Source of the DNA: Christensenella sp. UBA4675
GTDB taxonomy: Bacteria; Bacillota; Clostridia; Christensenellales; Borkfalkiaceae
Assembly: GCA_002405165.1 (NCBI GenBank)
Contig: DHLF01000004.1
Coordinates: 62,952 to 126,951 of the forward strand
DNA length: 64,000 nt
Direction of reading: 5' to 3'
The translations under genes and the position numbers were made by a program. Below the pieces are notes generated by a model. It was given only the letters and a program-made list of their open reading frames with translations. It made no database searches and had not been told where the DNA came from. Of this stretch, positions 32,108-41,292 are shown piece after piece (position 1 is the stretch's first letter; each line of letters starts with the position of its first letter).

Positions 32108-33483
32108 ACGTTTTCCTCCTCGTAAACGATTTTATTTACTGCTACGACGTAAGCTCTTATGCTTGCGCCTATTATATCGGTAGAAATTCCGTTACCCGAA
32201 TAAATTTTTCCGTCCTTGCGGAGTTTTACGAGCGCAAAACCCATTGCTTCTTTACCTTCCGTAACCGATTGGATTTGAAAGTCGTCTAAATCGAAATGCC
32301 TACCAATCAAAAGCTCTAATGCTTTAATAGATGCGTCGATAGGTCCGTCCCCCATACAAACGCCTTGTAATAATTCGCCTTTATAATCGAGCGAAATTTG
32401 CGCTTGCGCCGTCATAATATTACCGCTCGTAACTAAATAGTTTTTAAGTTGATACGTGCTTGGAACTTGCATTGCAACGCTTGCCACTATCGCGTCTAAT
32501 TCCTTTGCGCCTACGTTTTTCTTTTCGGCAACCCTGCAAAATTCTTCATATACTTTATCTTCATCTTCTTCGGACAATTCATATCCGAGAGTTTCCGCCA
32601 TTTGTACAACGGTTTCTTTGTCGTCGTTTTTGTTAAGTTTTATTGCACTGTTTTCAACGTTAAATTGCTTGATTTCGCCTTGCGAATTGTCGATTTTTAA
32701 TATCCTTTTTATCATAGCGGAAAGCCTGTGAATTTCGGTTTGTCTAATACTGCTTTCTATTCCGAAAGACTGTCCGCAATTCTTAACTAAATTTGCAAAG
32801 ACTTCTAAGTTTACGTCGTCGCCGTTTAAGCTGGTTTTAATTCCGCTTGCCCCGTTTTTTACCGCTAACAACGCTTGCGAGATTGCAAGTCCGTTTTTAT
32901 CCGAGCAATCGCAAAATACCGGTACGGCACAAGTAGAAGCAAACTCGTCTATAAACGTACCGAAATCATCGGGCATCATAACACCCGCTTCGTCGCTTAA
33001 AGTTACAAGCGTTACTCCGTTTTTTACGCCCGTTTCTATCATTTGAGCCACAAAATCTTTATCCGCTCTCGTAGCGTCTGACAAATAAAGTTCTACGTCG
33101 TCGATTTTACTTTTTGCGTACTTTATAACTTCTTCCGCCCATAAAAGCATTTTTGGAGCTTTTTTGTGGAAAGTGTATTCCATACCTACGCTGGATACGG
33201 GTAATTCTATTCTTATTCTCTTTTTGTTAGTGTTTTGTAAAGCGTTTACCGCGTCGTCAACGCTTTGTAAATCTTTTCCCGCTCCGACGGAAATTACGGC
33301 GTCCTTTGCGATAGACGAAATAGTTTTTACAAGCAAAATATCAGCTTTACCACAAGCAATTTCACCTAGTTCTATTACGTCAACGTCGGTTTTATATAGG
33401 TATCTCGAAATTTCAAGTTTTTCTTTGAAAGAAAGTGTTTCTTGCCTTGTTAAAGTTGCGTCCGAAATAATAATTTTTTTCAT
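32104..33483 (-). CDS. LeuA-like protein with regulatory domain but without canonical catalytic residues
   Basis: A 459-residue protein with the order of 2-isopropylmalate synthase: barrel (about 1-270), linker, and a C-terminal LeuA dimer domain (about 340-455, with V-C-M-G-D-G-P-I-D-A-S and T-D-I-I-G-A-S-I-R-A-Y). The barrel lacks the expected residues. D-T-T-L-R-D-G-E-Q is replaced by D-A-T-L-T-R-Q-E (8-15), the metal H-x-H by C-D-C (191-193), and N-G-I-G-E-R-A-G-N by N-G-D-D-V-N-L-E (220-227). It may be a different enzyme or a leucine-sensing non-enzyme. It follows a Leu T-box and overlaps the fusion gene by four bases. Confidence 0.82.
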   Translation of the reverse strand: MKKIIISDATLTRQETLSFKEKLEISRYLYKTDVDVIELGEIACGKADILLVKTISSIAKDAVISVGAGKDLQSVDDAVNALQNTNKKRIRIELPVSSVGMEYTFHKKAPKMLLWAEEVIKYAKSKIDDVELYLSDATRADKDFVAQMIETGVKNGVTLVTLSDEAGVMMPDDFGTFIDEFASTCAVPVFCDCSDKNGLAISQALLAVKNGASGIKTSLNGDDVNLEVFANLVKNCGQSFGIESSIRQTEIHRLSAMIKRILKIDNSQGEIKQFNVENSAIKLNKNDDKETVVQMAETLGYELSEEDEDKVYEEFCRVAEKKNVGAKELDAIVASVAMQVPSTYQLKNYLVTSGNIMTAQAQISLDYKGELLQGVCMGDGPIDASIKALELLIGRHFDLDDFQIQSVTEGKEAMGFALVKLRKDGKIYSGNGISTDIIGASIRAYVVAVNKIVYEEENV

Positions 33484-33666
33484 TTTTGCTCCTTATTTTA
33501 ATATTGATAAAAATATTTTTTAAATACTCGTTTTTCTTAAAGTTTTATAAAGATTATTAAATTTTAATAAAATTTTAACGTGTTTATGTACTGTAACGAT
33601 AATTTGCAAAAGCATTTTTAAAACTTCATTTATTTAACCTTAAAAACTCTCTACAAAATTTTAATT

Positions 33667-33690
33667 TAATAGCGCTAAAAAAATAGTCCC
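33667..33690 (-). repeat. Partial repeat of the T-box terminator tail
   Basis: Bases 33667-33690 match 33731-33754 at about 21 of 24 positions, including the GGGACTATTTTTTTAG terminator tail. It looks like the scar of a tandem duplication of the T-box 3' end. The upstream stem half is not preserved. Confidence 0.6.
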
Positions 33691-33740
33691 ACTTTATTCA
33701 ACTCGGTTTTAAACGACAATTATTTTATTTAAATAGTACT

Positions 33741-34000
33741 AAAAAAATAGTCCCTGAAATCTGTTTAAACAGATTTCAGGGACGAATAAATTCGTGGTAC
33801 CACCCTGATTGCCGTACCGTTTAGATACGACCGCTTAATTAAGCTCCGACAAGCCTTTGACCATGATAACGGGGTCATCCGAGAAAACTTACTGCCCTTT
33901 TCAGTCTTCCGACTCAGGAATGAGACTTAACTACACTTTTAGGCTTTTTCGCACCGACCAAAAGCTCTCTGTACTAAAATTTATGCAGAAAATAATTCCT
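33741..34000 (-). promoter_or_regulatory. T-box riboswitch, probably leucine-specific
   Basis: The minus-strand RNA shows an AGAGAGC entry, the GGTGCGAAAAAGCC stem I segment, the T-box core AGGGTGGTACCACG (33793-33806), and a 14-bp terminator stem GTCCCTGAAATCTG/CAGATTTCAGGGAC (33750-33783) with a T-run. In the stem I specifier context the triplet CTC at 33922-33924 is followed by A and lies before CCTGAG, which reads as a Leu codon. It should allow expression of the LeuA-like operon when uncharged tRNA-Leu builds up. The T-box itself is certain; the specifier is a manual reading. Confidence 0.92.
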
Positions 34001-34030
34001 TCTTAGTCTTTAATTTTAATTGTTAGCTTT

Positions 34031-34059
34031 ATCATAGCATTTAAAAATATAATTGTCAA
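34031..34059 (-). promoter_or_regulatory. Promoter of the T-box operon
   Basis: TTGACA (34054-34059) and TATGAT (34031-34036) lie 17 bases apart on the minus strand, just upstream of the T-box. Confidence 0.85.
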
Positions 34060-34114
34060 ACGATTTTTACAAATAAATTTTTTATTATTTTTAGTTTAAA
34101 CAAAAATTTAGCGG

Positions 34115-37100
34115 TTACATTTTGCCATATGCTTCGAATTCGGTAATTCCGAACCATCTAAACGCATCTAAGTTGTCTTGTTCGCTAGGAATAGTAAAAT
34201 CTTTTAGCGTTATAAAATTAGTGGTTATAGGTTTATCAAAAACTATTTCTTGCCCCAAAGCGGTTTTAGTTAAAGTGTAATAAACGGGACTAGACAATCC
34301 TTGGTAATTAACGCCCACTCTTGTAGCGTAAGCGTCGTGGTCGCTACCGTTTGAGTTGTAATCGGCACGAGTATATATCACTATTCTTGTTAAGGTTACC
34401 GTTCTATTAAACCAAACCTTTAAATATGGGTTTGATTTTTGGTTAGGTCCCCACGATTCTAACGGATACGTTCCGTGTCCGTTGTTTGCTTGCCTTCCGT
34501 CTATTGCGTTTTCAGCAACGAAATTATAACCGTCGTTATAGTAAGAATTAGTTTCTACACTTGCTCCACCACCCGTGATAGCGCCTGCAAAAAAGTTGTG
34601 AGCTAAATTGTATTCTTTTAAATCGTCCCCTTCACAAGGAAGCCATACAGTGATAACGTTATCTATGTAGGATTTAACCGAATCTCCCAAAGAATTAAAC
34701 ATTCTTTCGTTAAACGTTATTCTTAAAGTGGATTCTTCAACGTATATTAGGTTAGTCTTTATCCTTGAATGTATGTTTATAAATACATAATGACAATCGG
34801 AAGGTACGTTAATAGTTAAAATATCTCCTACTTTATATTTGCCTACGTTTATCTGGGCATATCCTTGTTGGGATACGGTAGCTCCGTTAAAGGTTACGGT
34901 TACGGTTCCTTTCCCGCCTTTTTTACCTAGATTCTTTTTAACGACTTTATCGAATTCTTTATAAAAATCTTGTTTATTTTGCGCTTCTTCCGCAAAAGCT
35001 TTTTCCTTAGAATTCCAGTTGTTTAATTCGTCGTATTCTCCCCTTAAAGGACACGCTAGGTCAATCCAACAAGCAATTTTTCTTATATCGGAATCGGATA
35101 GCGTAATTTGACCGTGCGTACCGCTGTTTCCCCTTAACATTTGTATGACGTTACTGTTATGAGAACCGTATTGATAAGGTCTTAGTATTTCGCATTGACT
35201 TATTGCGGATATCCAGTTGGTAAATTCGTTCATAGACGTTCCGCAGTAATAATTTCCGTTTTTAAACGACCCGGTAGCCATTAAATAAGAGATAGGATAA
35301 TACATTTTTTCTCTGTCGCCTTTTACAAGGTAGCTTTGCAAAGAAAACGCTTTTCCTTGCGTTGCGTTTTTATCCGCGCAACCGAGTTTTAAATCGAAAT
35401 ACTCTCCGCCGTTATCTCCGCCGTTTGTGTTTTCTAGGTACACGGCAATGGTATTTATTCCGCTTTTCAACAGATTTGACGGAATAGATAATTTCGTGTA
35501 AATCGGCTTATTTACAAACCCCGTTTTTTGTAAAACCAACGTTCCGTTTATATATACTTTCGGTTTTTCGTCGTATTGCCAATAAAGCCAAAATTCTTTA
35601 TTTAATTGCTCGCTCGAAATGGTAAATTCTCTTATAAATCCTGCTTTTATCCAAGTTGTTGCCCAGTTACATGTAGAAGGATTTCTTGCGTCGCCCGCAA
35701 CGCCGAATCCGCCGTATCTATACCACCAATCAACGTTGTTTACGGACTGTACCCACGTGTTTAAATCATATTTTTCTACTGATTCGTTGGTGGCGAATCT
35801 CCATTGAGAACCAAAATCTATTATCGTATCCAAATAAGGAACGTAATAATCTTGCAAAGTTGAATCGGTAGCGTAATATAACGCTAAATCGAAGTATTGT
35901 CCGCCGTTCATGTTTGACAATTCAACCGCAATTGTATTTTCCCCTTCCACTAATAAATCGGAATTCAAATTTAATTTTGTGGTAGTGGGAACGGAAGTAT
36001 ATCCGCTTCTCGTTAAAATCTTTTTGCCGTTGATGTAGACAATAGGATTTTCGTCGTATTGCCATTTTAAGTAGAAAGTTTTTCCTAAAGCGTTTTTAGT
36101 AAGTGTAAAAGTCTTTTTAGCATAAAAATGCTTTGTAGTCCAAGAAATATTAGTTTTACAAGTCGAACCGTCTCTGCCGTCTCCGGAAGAACCGAATCCC
36201 GATTGTCCGTTGCTCCACGAATTAACGTTATAATTATTATTAACCCATTCGCTTGTCAATTCGGTATCGCTTATTAAATATTTCCAACTTTGTCCAAAGC
36301 CGAAAACTTCGGTTTTTTGCGTTCTTTCAACGTCTTCTTGCGATACGTAAAGAGCTAAATCGAAATATTGTCCGCCGTCTACATTTTTCATTTTAACGGC
36401 AATAATATTTTCGCCTTGTTTTAATACTCCGCCGTCTATATTTAAACGTTCCGTTTTAACGGTAGATATAAATCCTTTTCTTACTAAAACCTGTACTCCG
36501 TTTATGTAAACGGTCGGGGTTTCGTCGTACTGCCACATTAAATACAACTCTTTGTTTACTTCGCTTGAAGAAAGATTAAAAGTCGTTCTGAAATAAGCGG
36601 TATCGTTAAACCAAGACAATTCCGTTTTGCCCGTGCTTCCGTTTTTACCCGAACTCGTATTGCCGAACCCTGCTTGCGCGCTAGACCAACCGCCTTTTTT
36701 GTTATACCAGTTATCTTCTAATCCGCCTACTTTATACTCCCAAGTCGCGCCCAAAGATATTTTTTGAGTAAGCGAAGTCGTGGTTGTATCGGTAGTGGTA
36801 GGATTATATACTTCTTCTAAATCTGCATTAGCTCTTTCTATTGCCGAATCTAAGTTGTTATGGCATTTTACGCAACTTTCGTCGAATATTTGTTGAATTT
36901 CGTTAAGATAAGAAAATCCTTTATAGTCGGTATACGGGTCGTAATTTTCGTATTCTTCCCCAACCATCCATAAATCTTTTTTAATTAGTTGCGGTTTTTT
37001 GCTTAGTGCAATTGTACGAGAACCGTATGCGTTAGGAGCTTGCGTTTTATTTTCGTGGCAACCCACGCAAGAATAATACTCTCCTCCCATAAGCGTAGAC

Positions 37101-38878
37101 CAACTTCTCATAGACTGAATCATTTCTCCGTCTTGATTGAGAACTTGGAAAAATATGGGTAAGTCGCTCGGAACTTTAAACGACGCAGAACCGTCTTCTT
37201 CTATATCGACAATTCCCAAAACCATTTTAATATCCCAAGACGTATAAGAAGAACCTACGGGAGTAAACGGGTCGCTACCCACATAGAATATATTTTGATA
37301 AGTTCCGTCTTCGTTTTTATAGTAATCGTTATCCGAAAAAGTATAGCCGGGATTTTGCAAGGTACCCAAAGCGTAGGGTCTATACTTTAAAGCTACTATT
37401 CTTAAATATTTTGCTTCTCCTTTATTGATTCCCTTTAAACCGTCGCCTTCGTAAACGTTAGCTACGTAATAGGTTGCCGTATCTTTGGAATAATCAACCG
37501 TGTCGGGACGATTTCTTACCTGTCTTGTTTTTATAGGCACTATTTGGCTTGCGGGTAATTCGCTACTGCCGTTACATATAAGCACTTCTTGATTAGTAGC
37601 GATGTTATAATAATAAATATTATACCTTATATCGCTACCCCAACGACCGTTTCCGTCCGAATCGCCACCGCCGTCCGTTCCGTTTGGATTAAGGTTTTTA
37701 TTATTCGAACGAGCGTATAAAACTTCGTTTTCACTGATAGGATACGGGAATTTAAATAACGTTCCTCCTTTTGAGTTGGTGTAATCTTGAGAAGGCGTTT
37801 TATCTATTTGGTTATTTATTCCGAGTCCGTTAAAAGTAAGCCCTTGAATTCCGTCGGGATTATTCGTCCCCTTAGAAGTATCTAATATCGCTATTCTTCC
37901 TATCTGACGGTTGTGGTGCCCTGCTACTATCGTAAAATACTTAGTAGAACTACCGGGTATTTGTCTAGTATGTAATAAAGTCGTAGGATAGTTGGAGTTG
38001 TTTCCGAACAATTCCGTTTGATTGGTTCCGTCGGGATTCATTTGAAATACGCCTTGAACGTACATTTGGTTTCTGTCGTTATAATCCCAACGCGTATATA
38101 AAATTCTTCCGTCTTCCGCAAGAGTCGGGAAAGTTGTGTGAACTTGGTCTTGTCCTATTCTTCTTATGTTGTTACCGTCGCCGTCGCAAATATATAAATT
38201 CGATACGGGAACTTTCCAACAGTCAACCGTTTGACAAGCCCTTGTAGAACTGAAAACTATATTTCCGTTTCCGAGCCATTTAGGTTCGTAATCGGCAACG
38301 CCTTGACCGAACGTAAGCTGAGTAACGGCTTTAGTAGCCAAATCCATTTTATATAAATGGAAATCACAGTGTTTTAAAGTGTAGTCGGAGTTTTGTCCCG
38401 CAACGCTTTTTTTCCAAGAAAACAATACCGTTTTACCGTCAAAAGACACATCGGGGTCCCTTATTACTCCGTTTACGTCGTTAAGTAATATTTCTTCCGT
38501 CGTCGAGCCGTCTTGATTGATTTTTACCCTTATCATTTGAGAGTTATGATACCAACCGTATTCGGACTGGTCGGGATAAAATCCGTTTCCGTCGTCGCTG
38601 ACAGCTTCGCTATAAGCATAATGCGACGCGCCGAATTGACGATTTTTTATAACGATATAAGAATCGGCGTAGTTTTTCGCAACGTTTTGCAAACTTCCGT
38701 AATTTACAACCGTTTTTCCTTTTTTATCATATTGAACTACAGTATTTTGAGTTTCATAATTTAAGTAATTATTGTTAGCAAAAGCCGTGTATAAAGAAGT
38801 AAAACCTAATATTAAACTTAAAAACAACGTCCCTATAAAAACCAAAATTATGTTTTTACGAAATTTAGTTTGACTCAT
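34115..38878 (-). CDS. Exported multidomain c-type cytochrome (hydrazine-synthase-alpha-like propeller)
   Basis: A 1587-residue protein with a signal peptide (cut after A-F-A, about residue 34). Residues about 130-600 form a TolB/PD40-type beta-propeller region with F-H-L-Y-K-M-D-L-A-T, V-F-S-S-T-R and Y-T-R-W-D-Y-N-D-R, the pattern of hydrazine-synthase-alpha-like proteins common in Planctomycetes and Verrucomicrobia. Heme motifs C-V-G-C-H (604-608) and C-V-K-C-H (669-673) follow. Three jelly-roll repeats (about 708-846, 858-1003, 1020-1166) are inserted before a segment with Y-G-S-H and C-W-I-D-L-A-C-P-L-R-G (about 1175-1285). The C-terminus (about 1445-1587) resembles an F5/8-type C domain. 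The substrate is unknown. It is the last gene of the cytochrome operon. Confidence 0.86.
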   Translation of the reverse strand: MSQTKFRKNIILVFIGTLFLSLILGFTSLYTAFANNNYLNYETQNTVVQYDKKGKTVVNYGSLQNVAKNYADSYIVIKNRQFGASHYAYSEAVSDDGNGFYPDQSEYGWYHNSQMIRVKINQDGSTTEEILLNDVNGVIRDPDVSFDGKTVLFSWKKSVAGQNSDYTLKHCDFHLYKMDLATKAVTQLTFGQGVADYEPKWLGNGNIVFSSTRACQTVDCWKVPVSNLYICDGDGNNIRRIGQDQVHTTFPTLAEDGRILYTRWDYNDRNQMYVQGVFQMNPDGTNQTELFGNNSNYPTTLLHTRQIPGSSTKYFTIVAGHHNRQIGRIAILDTSKGTNNPDGIQGLTFNGLGINNQIDKTPSQDYTNSKGGTLFKFPYPISENEVLYARSNNKNLNPNGTDGGGDSDGNGRWGSDIRYNIYYYNIATNQEVLICNGSSELPASQIVPIKTRQVRNRPDTVDYSKDTATYYVANVYEGDGLKGINKGEAKYLRIVALKYRPYALGTLQNPGYTFSDNDYYKNEDGTYQNIFYVGSDPFTPVGSSYTSWDIKMVLGIVDIEEDGSASFKVPSDLPIFFQVLNQDGEMIQSMRSWSTLMGGEYYSCVGCHENKTQAPNAYGSRTIALSKKPQLIKKDLWMVGEEYENYDPYTDYKGFSYLNEIQQIFDESCVKCHNNLDSAIERANADLEEVYNPTTTDTTTTSLTQKISLGATWEYKVGGLEDNWYNKKGGWSSAQAGFGNTSSGKNGSTGKTELSWFNDTAYFRTTFNLSSSEVNKELYLMWQYDETPTVYINGVQVLVRKGFISTVKTERLNIDGGVLKQGENIIAVKMKNVDGGQYFDLALYVSQEDVERTQKTEVFGFGQSWKYLISDTELTSEWVNNNYNVNSWSNGQSGFGSSGDGRDGSTCKTNISWTTKHFYAKKTFTLTKNALGKTFYLKWQYDENPIVYINGKKILTRSGYTSVPTTTKLNLNSDLLVEGENTIAVELSNMNGGQYFDLALYYATDSTLQDYYVPYLDTIIDFGSQWRFATNESVEKYDLNTWVQSVNNVDWWYRYGGFGVAGDARNPSTCNWATTWIKAGFIREFTISSEQLNKEFWLYWQYDEKPKVYINGTLVLQKTGFVNKPIYTKLSIPSNLLKSGINTIAVYLENTNGGDNGGEYFDLKLGCADKNATQGKAFSLQSYLVKGDREKMYYPISYLMATGSFKNGNYYCGTSMNEFTNWISAISQCEILRPYQYGSHNSNVIQMLRGNSGTHGQITLSDSDIRKIACWIDLACPLRGEYDELNNWNSKEKAFAEEAQNKQDFYKEFDKVVKKNLGKKGGKGTVTVTFNGATVSQQGYAQINVGKYKVGDILTINVPSDCHYVFINIHSRIKTNLIYVEESTLRITFNERMFNSLGDSVKSYIDNVITVWLPCEGDDLKEYNLAHNFFAGAITGGGASVETNSYYNDGYNFVAENAIDGRQANNGHGTYPLESWGPNQKSNPYLKVWFNRTVTLTRIVIYTRADYNSNGSDHDAYATRVGVNYQGLSSPVYYTLTKTALGQEIVFDKPITTNFITLKDFTIPSEQDNLDAFRWFGITEFEAYGKM

Positions 38879-38881
38879 TTC

Positions 38882-41275
38882 TTATTCCCCCTTTTTTAAG
38901 CAATATTCGTATGGCGTTGCAAGATAATTACCGTTACCGTCAACAATGGTAATAACGTATTTCGTGCAGTCTTCTAATTGCTTGGGTAAAACAAAATTGT
39001 TTATTTTTATTGTTATAATATCTCCCACTTTTGTTAAACCCGATATTTTTGACTTAAAGCCCTCCCCTATTTGCTTATCGTTTTTATCGAGAAGTGCAAA
39101 TCTTAAAAAGACGTCTTTATTCGTTTGTTTTTGTTTTCTTACGGTAAGATACATCAGCTTATAGTTATCGGAAATTTTATTTATAATATTTTCCCCGTTA
39201 TTTTCCCAAACTACTTGTTCTACGCCGTAATATTCGTTTTCGTTGCCGATACTTAAAACGTAGTTCGCTAAATCTTCCGCGTCTTTGTCGCTAATATTTT
39301 TAGCATAAATCTTAACTGCGTCTACCATAGAATAAGCGTATCCGTTAAACGTATAAGGAGCAGTCCTCCAAGATTCCACTAAGGAAGGAACGAACATTTC
39401 TCTATCTTCCCAAGAATCGTCGTATTCTAGCGCGGGCGATAAATAACTATGTAAATCAGTAAAATTAGGTCCGCTATGACACTGTATACAGCCGTATTCG
39501 GAAAATAAAATCTTTCCGCGTTTAGCCGATTCCGTTAAACTCCCGTCCCTATTGAGATAAGGACTGGTAACGGGCGTTAAAGATTTTAAGTATTCGTCAA
39601 CGTAAGCATATTGCTCTTTTTTTAATTTTATATGATGAGTTCCTTCTATAGACCCTACGACGTTATCTTCCGCAGAGGGCGAAGCTCCTACAACGGTAAC
39701 GGGTGGCATGCGGTGGGTATAAAGCATTGTTTGCGTTTGTTTCGGGTTTCCTATATCGTCAAACGGTTCGTCCCAATTAAGTCCGTCCGTTCTTCCGTCT
39801 ACGTGGCAAGTAGAACAAGATTGAAAACTTTGATAACCAAGCGTTCCGTCGTGCCACATGATATCCCCGTATCTAACGGCGTCTAATTCTTTTTGCGAAC
39901 CTGCCGATAATACCGTTAAGGAATTATTGCTCACGTTTAATACTTCTACAACGGCGTCGTAAAAACTAGCTACGTATACTTTTCCTTCTAGTCCGAAAAC
40001 AGCCCTAGCTCCCCTTCCGCTTAAATCGAACCTTTCTCTGTTATCTTGCAGAAATGCAAATTGATTAACTACTTCCGCTCTTTCTTTATCCGTTAAAGAC
40101 GCAAGAGAATTAAGCATTTTATTTTCATTTATTACCATTATCTCTTGACTACCGCTTAAAGCAACTACTATTTTGCCGTTTTGTACGGTAATACCCCAAG
40201 GATTAGGCGCGCCTATGGTTTCTTCATCGAGTAGAACGGTTGCATAATGAGTTAAAGATTGCACGTCTATTATCGCAACGGCATTTGTGTTTATCCAACC
40301 GTATTGAACTTGCGTGGTGGGATATAAATATCTTGCGACAACGCAAGTAACGTATAAATATTTTCCGTTTGAGGATACTACTGCGTCTTTAAGACTGGTG
40401 GTGCCGTTTACTAAACGTATATTATTAGTAACTACGTCCGAACTTGTGTTTATTACCGAAATTTCCGAACTGACGTTTTCTTCTAACGCACTTACCGCAG
40501 GAAGTTGATTTACAACGAAAATTTTATTGCCTACAAGCTTTAAAGCCATAGGTTCTCTTGCAACGGATATCGTTGCGGTTTTTTTCATTGTATTTTTTTC
40601 GTATACGGTTACGTTATTCGAAAATCTATTAGCGCAATAAATTTTTCCGTTTGCATAAATTACGTCAACGGGAGTATGGTCGGTTTCTATCTCTTTTTCT
40701 ACGGCAAAAGTATCTTTATTTAAAATCAAAATTTTGCCTGCTCTTTCCCCGACTCCTACGTAAAGTTTATTTTCTATAAAGCTTATGCAATTTACATTTT
40801 CGCCCACGTAATACGTATTGATTATTCTATTGCTAGACACGTTAACCGCATAAACGCTTTTTGCCGTTACGTCCGCTAAATAAGCAATACCGTTATTTAC
40901 AGTTATATCCGTTAAGGAAATGTAATCGGTTGCGTATTGTTTGTAAGTAGCGTTTGCATTTAATCCGTAAGATAAATCATCGTACATTCCCGTCGGCTTA
41001 TTATCGTCCGATTTAGACGAGCTTATCGAAGATTCCGATTTAGAAGAACTGCTAACGGAACTGTCGGATCCATAGGATGAATCCGAACCGGAATCTTCTT
41101 TCTCGGAGCTGTCGTAATCCCCAAACGAAGAAGTATTGCTAGAATCAAAAGAAGAAACGTCTTTAGATGATTTACTATCGGAATTTATTCCGCAACCGGT
41201 AAATACAAACATCATAAAAGAAATTGCTAAAATCCCGATTAGAATTAAAACAAACTTTTTTCTTTTTATACTCAT
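38882..41275 (-). CDS. Di-heme cytochrome lipoprotein with beta-propeller (MauG / CcpA-like)
   Basis: The start at 41275 follows AGGAGG by five bases, giving 797 residues. A lipobox F-T-G-C (Cys 28) is followed by a Ser/Asp-rich linker to about residue 95, which should lift the protein off the membrane. Residues about 110-460 show YVTN/YncE-like propeller repeats. The C-terminal part has heme motifs C-S-T-C-H (487-491) and C-I-Q-C-H (596-600), with the M-P-P-V-T and R-T-A-P-Y-T-F-N-G segments of di-heme cytochrome c peroxidase/MauG proteins. A peroxidase or oxidase role is inferred from fold. The 1587-residue partner gene starts three bases after it. Confidence 0.88.
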   Translation of the reverse strand: MSIKRKKFVLILIGILAISFMMFVFTGCGINSDSKSSKDVSSFDSSNTSSFGDYDSSEKEDSGSDSSYGSDSSVSSSSKSESSISSSKSDDNKPTGMYDDLSYGLNANATYKQYATDYISLTDITVNNGIAYLADVTAKSVYAVNVSSNRIINTYYVGENVNCISFIENKLYVGVGERAGKILILNKDTFAVEKEIETDHTPVDVIYANGKIYCANRFSNNVTVYEKNTMKKTATISVAREPMALKLVGNKIFVVNQLPAVSALEENVSSEISVINTSSDVVTNNIRLVNGTTSLKDAVVSSNGKYLYVTCVVARYLYPTTQVQYGWINTNAVAIIDVQSLTHYATVLLDEETIGAPNPWGITVQNGKIVVALSGSQEIMVINENKMLNSLASLTDKERAEVVNQFAFLQDNRERFDLSGRGARAVFGLEGKVYVASFYDAVVEVLNVSNNSLTVLSAGSQKELDAVRYGDIMWHDGTLGYQSFQSCSTCHVDGRTDGLNWDEPFDDIGNPKQTQTMLYTHRMPPVTVVGASPSAEDNVVGSIEGTHHIKLKKEQYAYVDEYLKSLTPVTSPYLNRDGSLTESAKRGKILFSEYGCIQCHSGPNFTDLHSYLSPALEYDDSWEDREMFVPSLVESWRTAPYTFNGYAYSMVDAVKIYAKNISDKDAEDLANYVLSIGNENEYYGVEQVVWENNGENIINKISDNYKLMYLTVRKQKQTNKDVFLRFALLDKNDKQIGEGFKSKISGLTKVGDIITIKINNFVLPKQLEDCTKYVITIVDGNGNYLATPYEYCLKKGE

Positions 41276-41292
41276 CATTACCTCCTGAAATA

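Noticed and set aside
33660..33730. Second T-box in tandem with the first
   Set aside because: Only the terminator tail is repeated; there is no second T-box core or stem I.
36836..36870. Cytochrome motifs mistaken for zinc ribbons
   Set aside because: The motifs are C-x2-C-H, single and not paired as in zinc ribbons, in exported proteins next to ccsA and resB. By contrast the Cys pairs in metG, leuS and rubrerythrin are not heme sites because no His follows.
38370..38400. Third heme motif H-C-D-F-H in the 1587-residue protein
   Set aside because: Only one Cys is present, so it is not a C-x2-C-H heme attachment site.
41000..41180. Repeat array or CRISPR-like structure
   Set aside because: The repetitiveness comes from Ser/Asp codons in the linker of the lipoprotein. 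No CRISPR array or cas gene is seen in the window.
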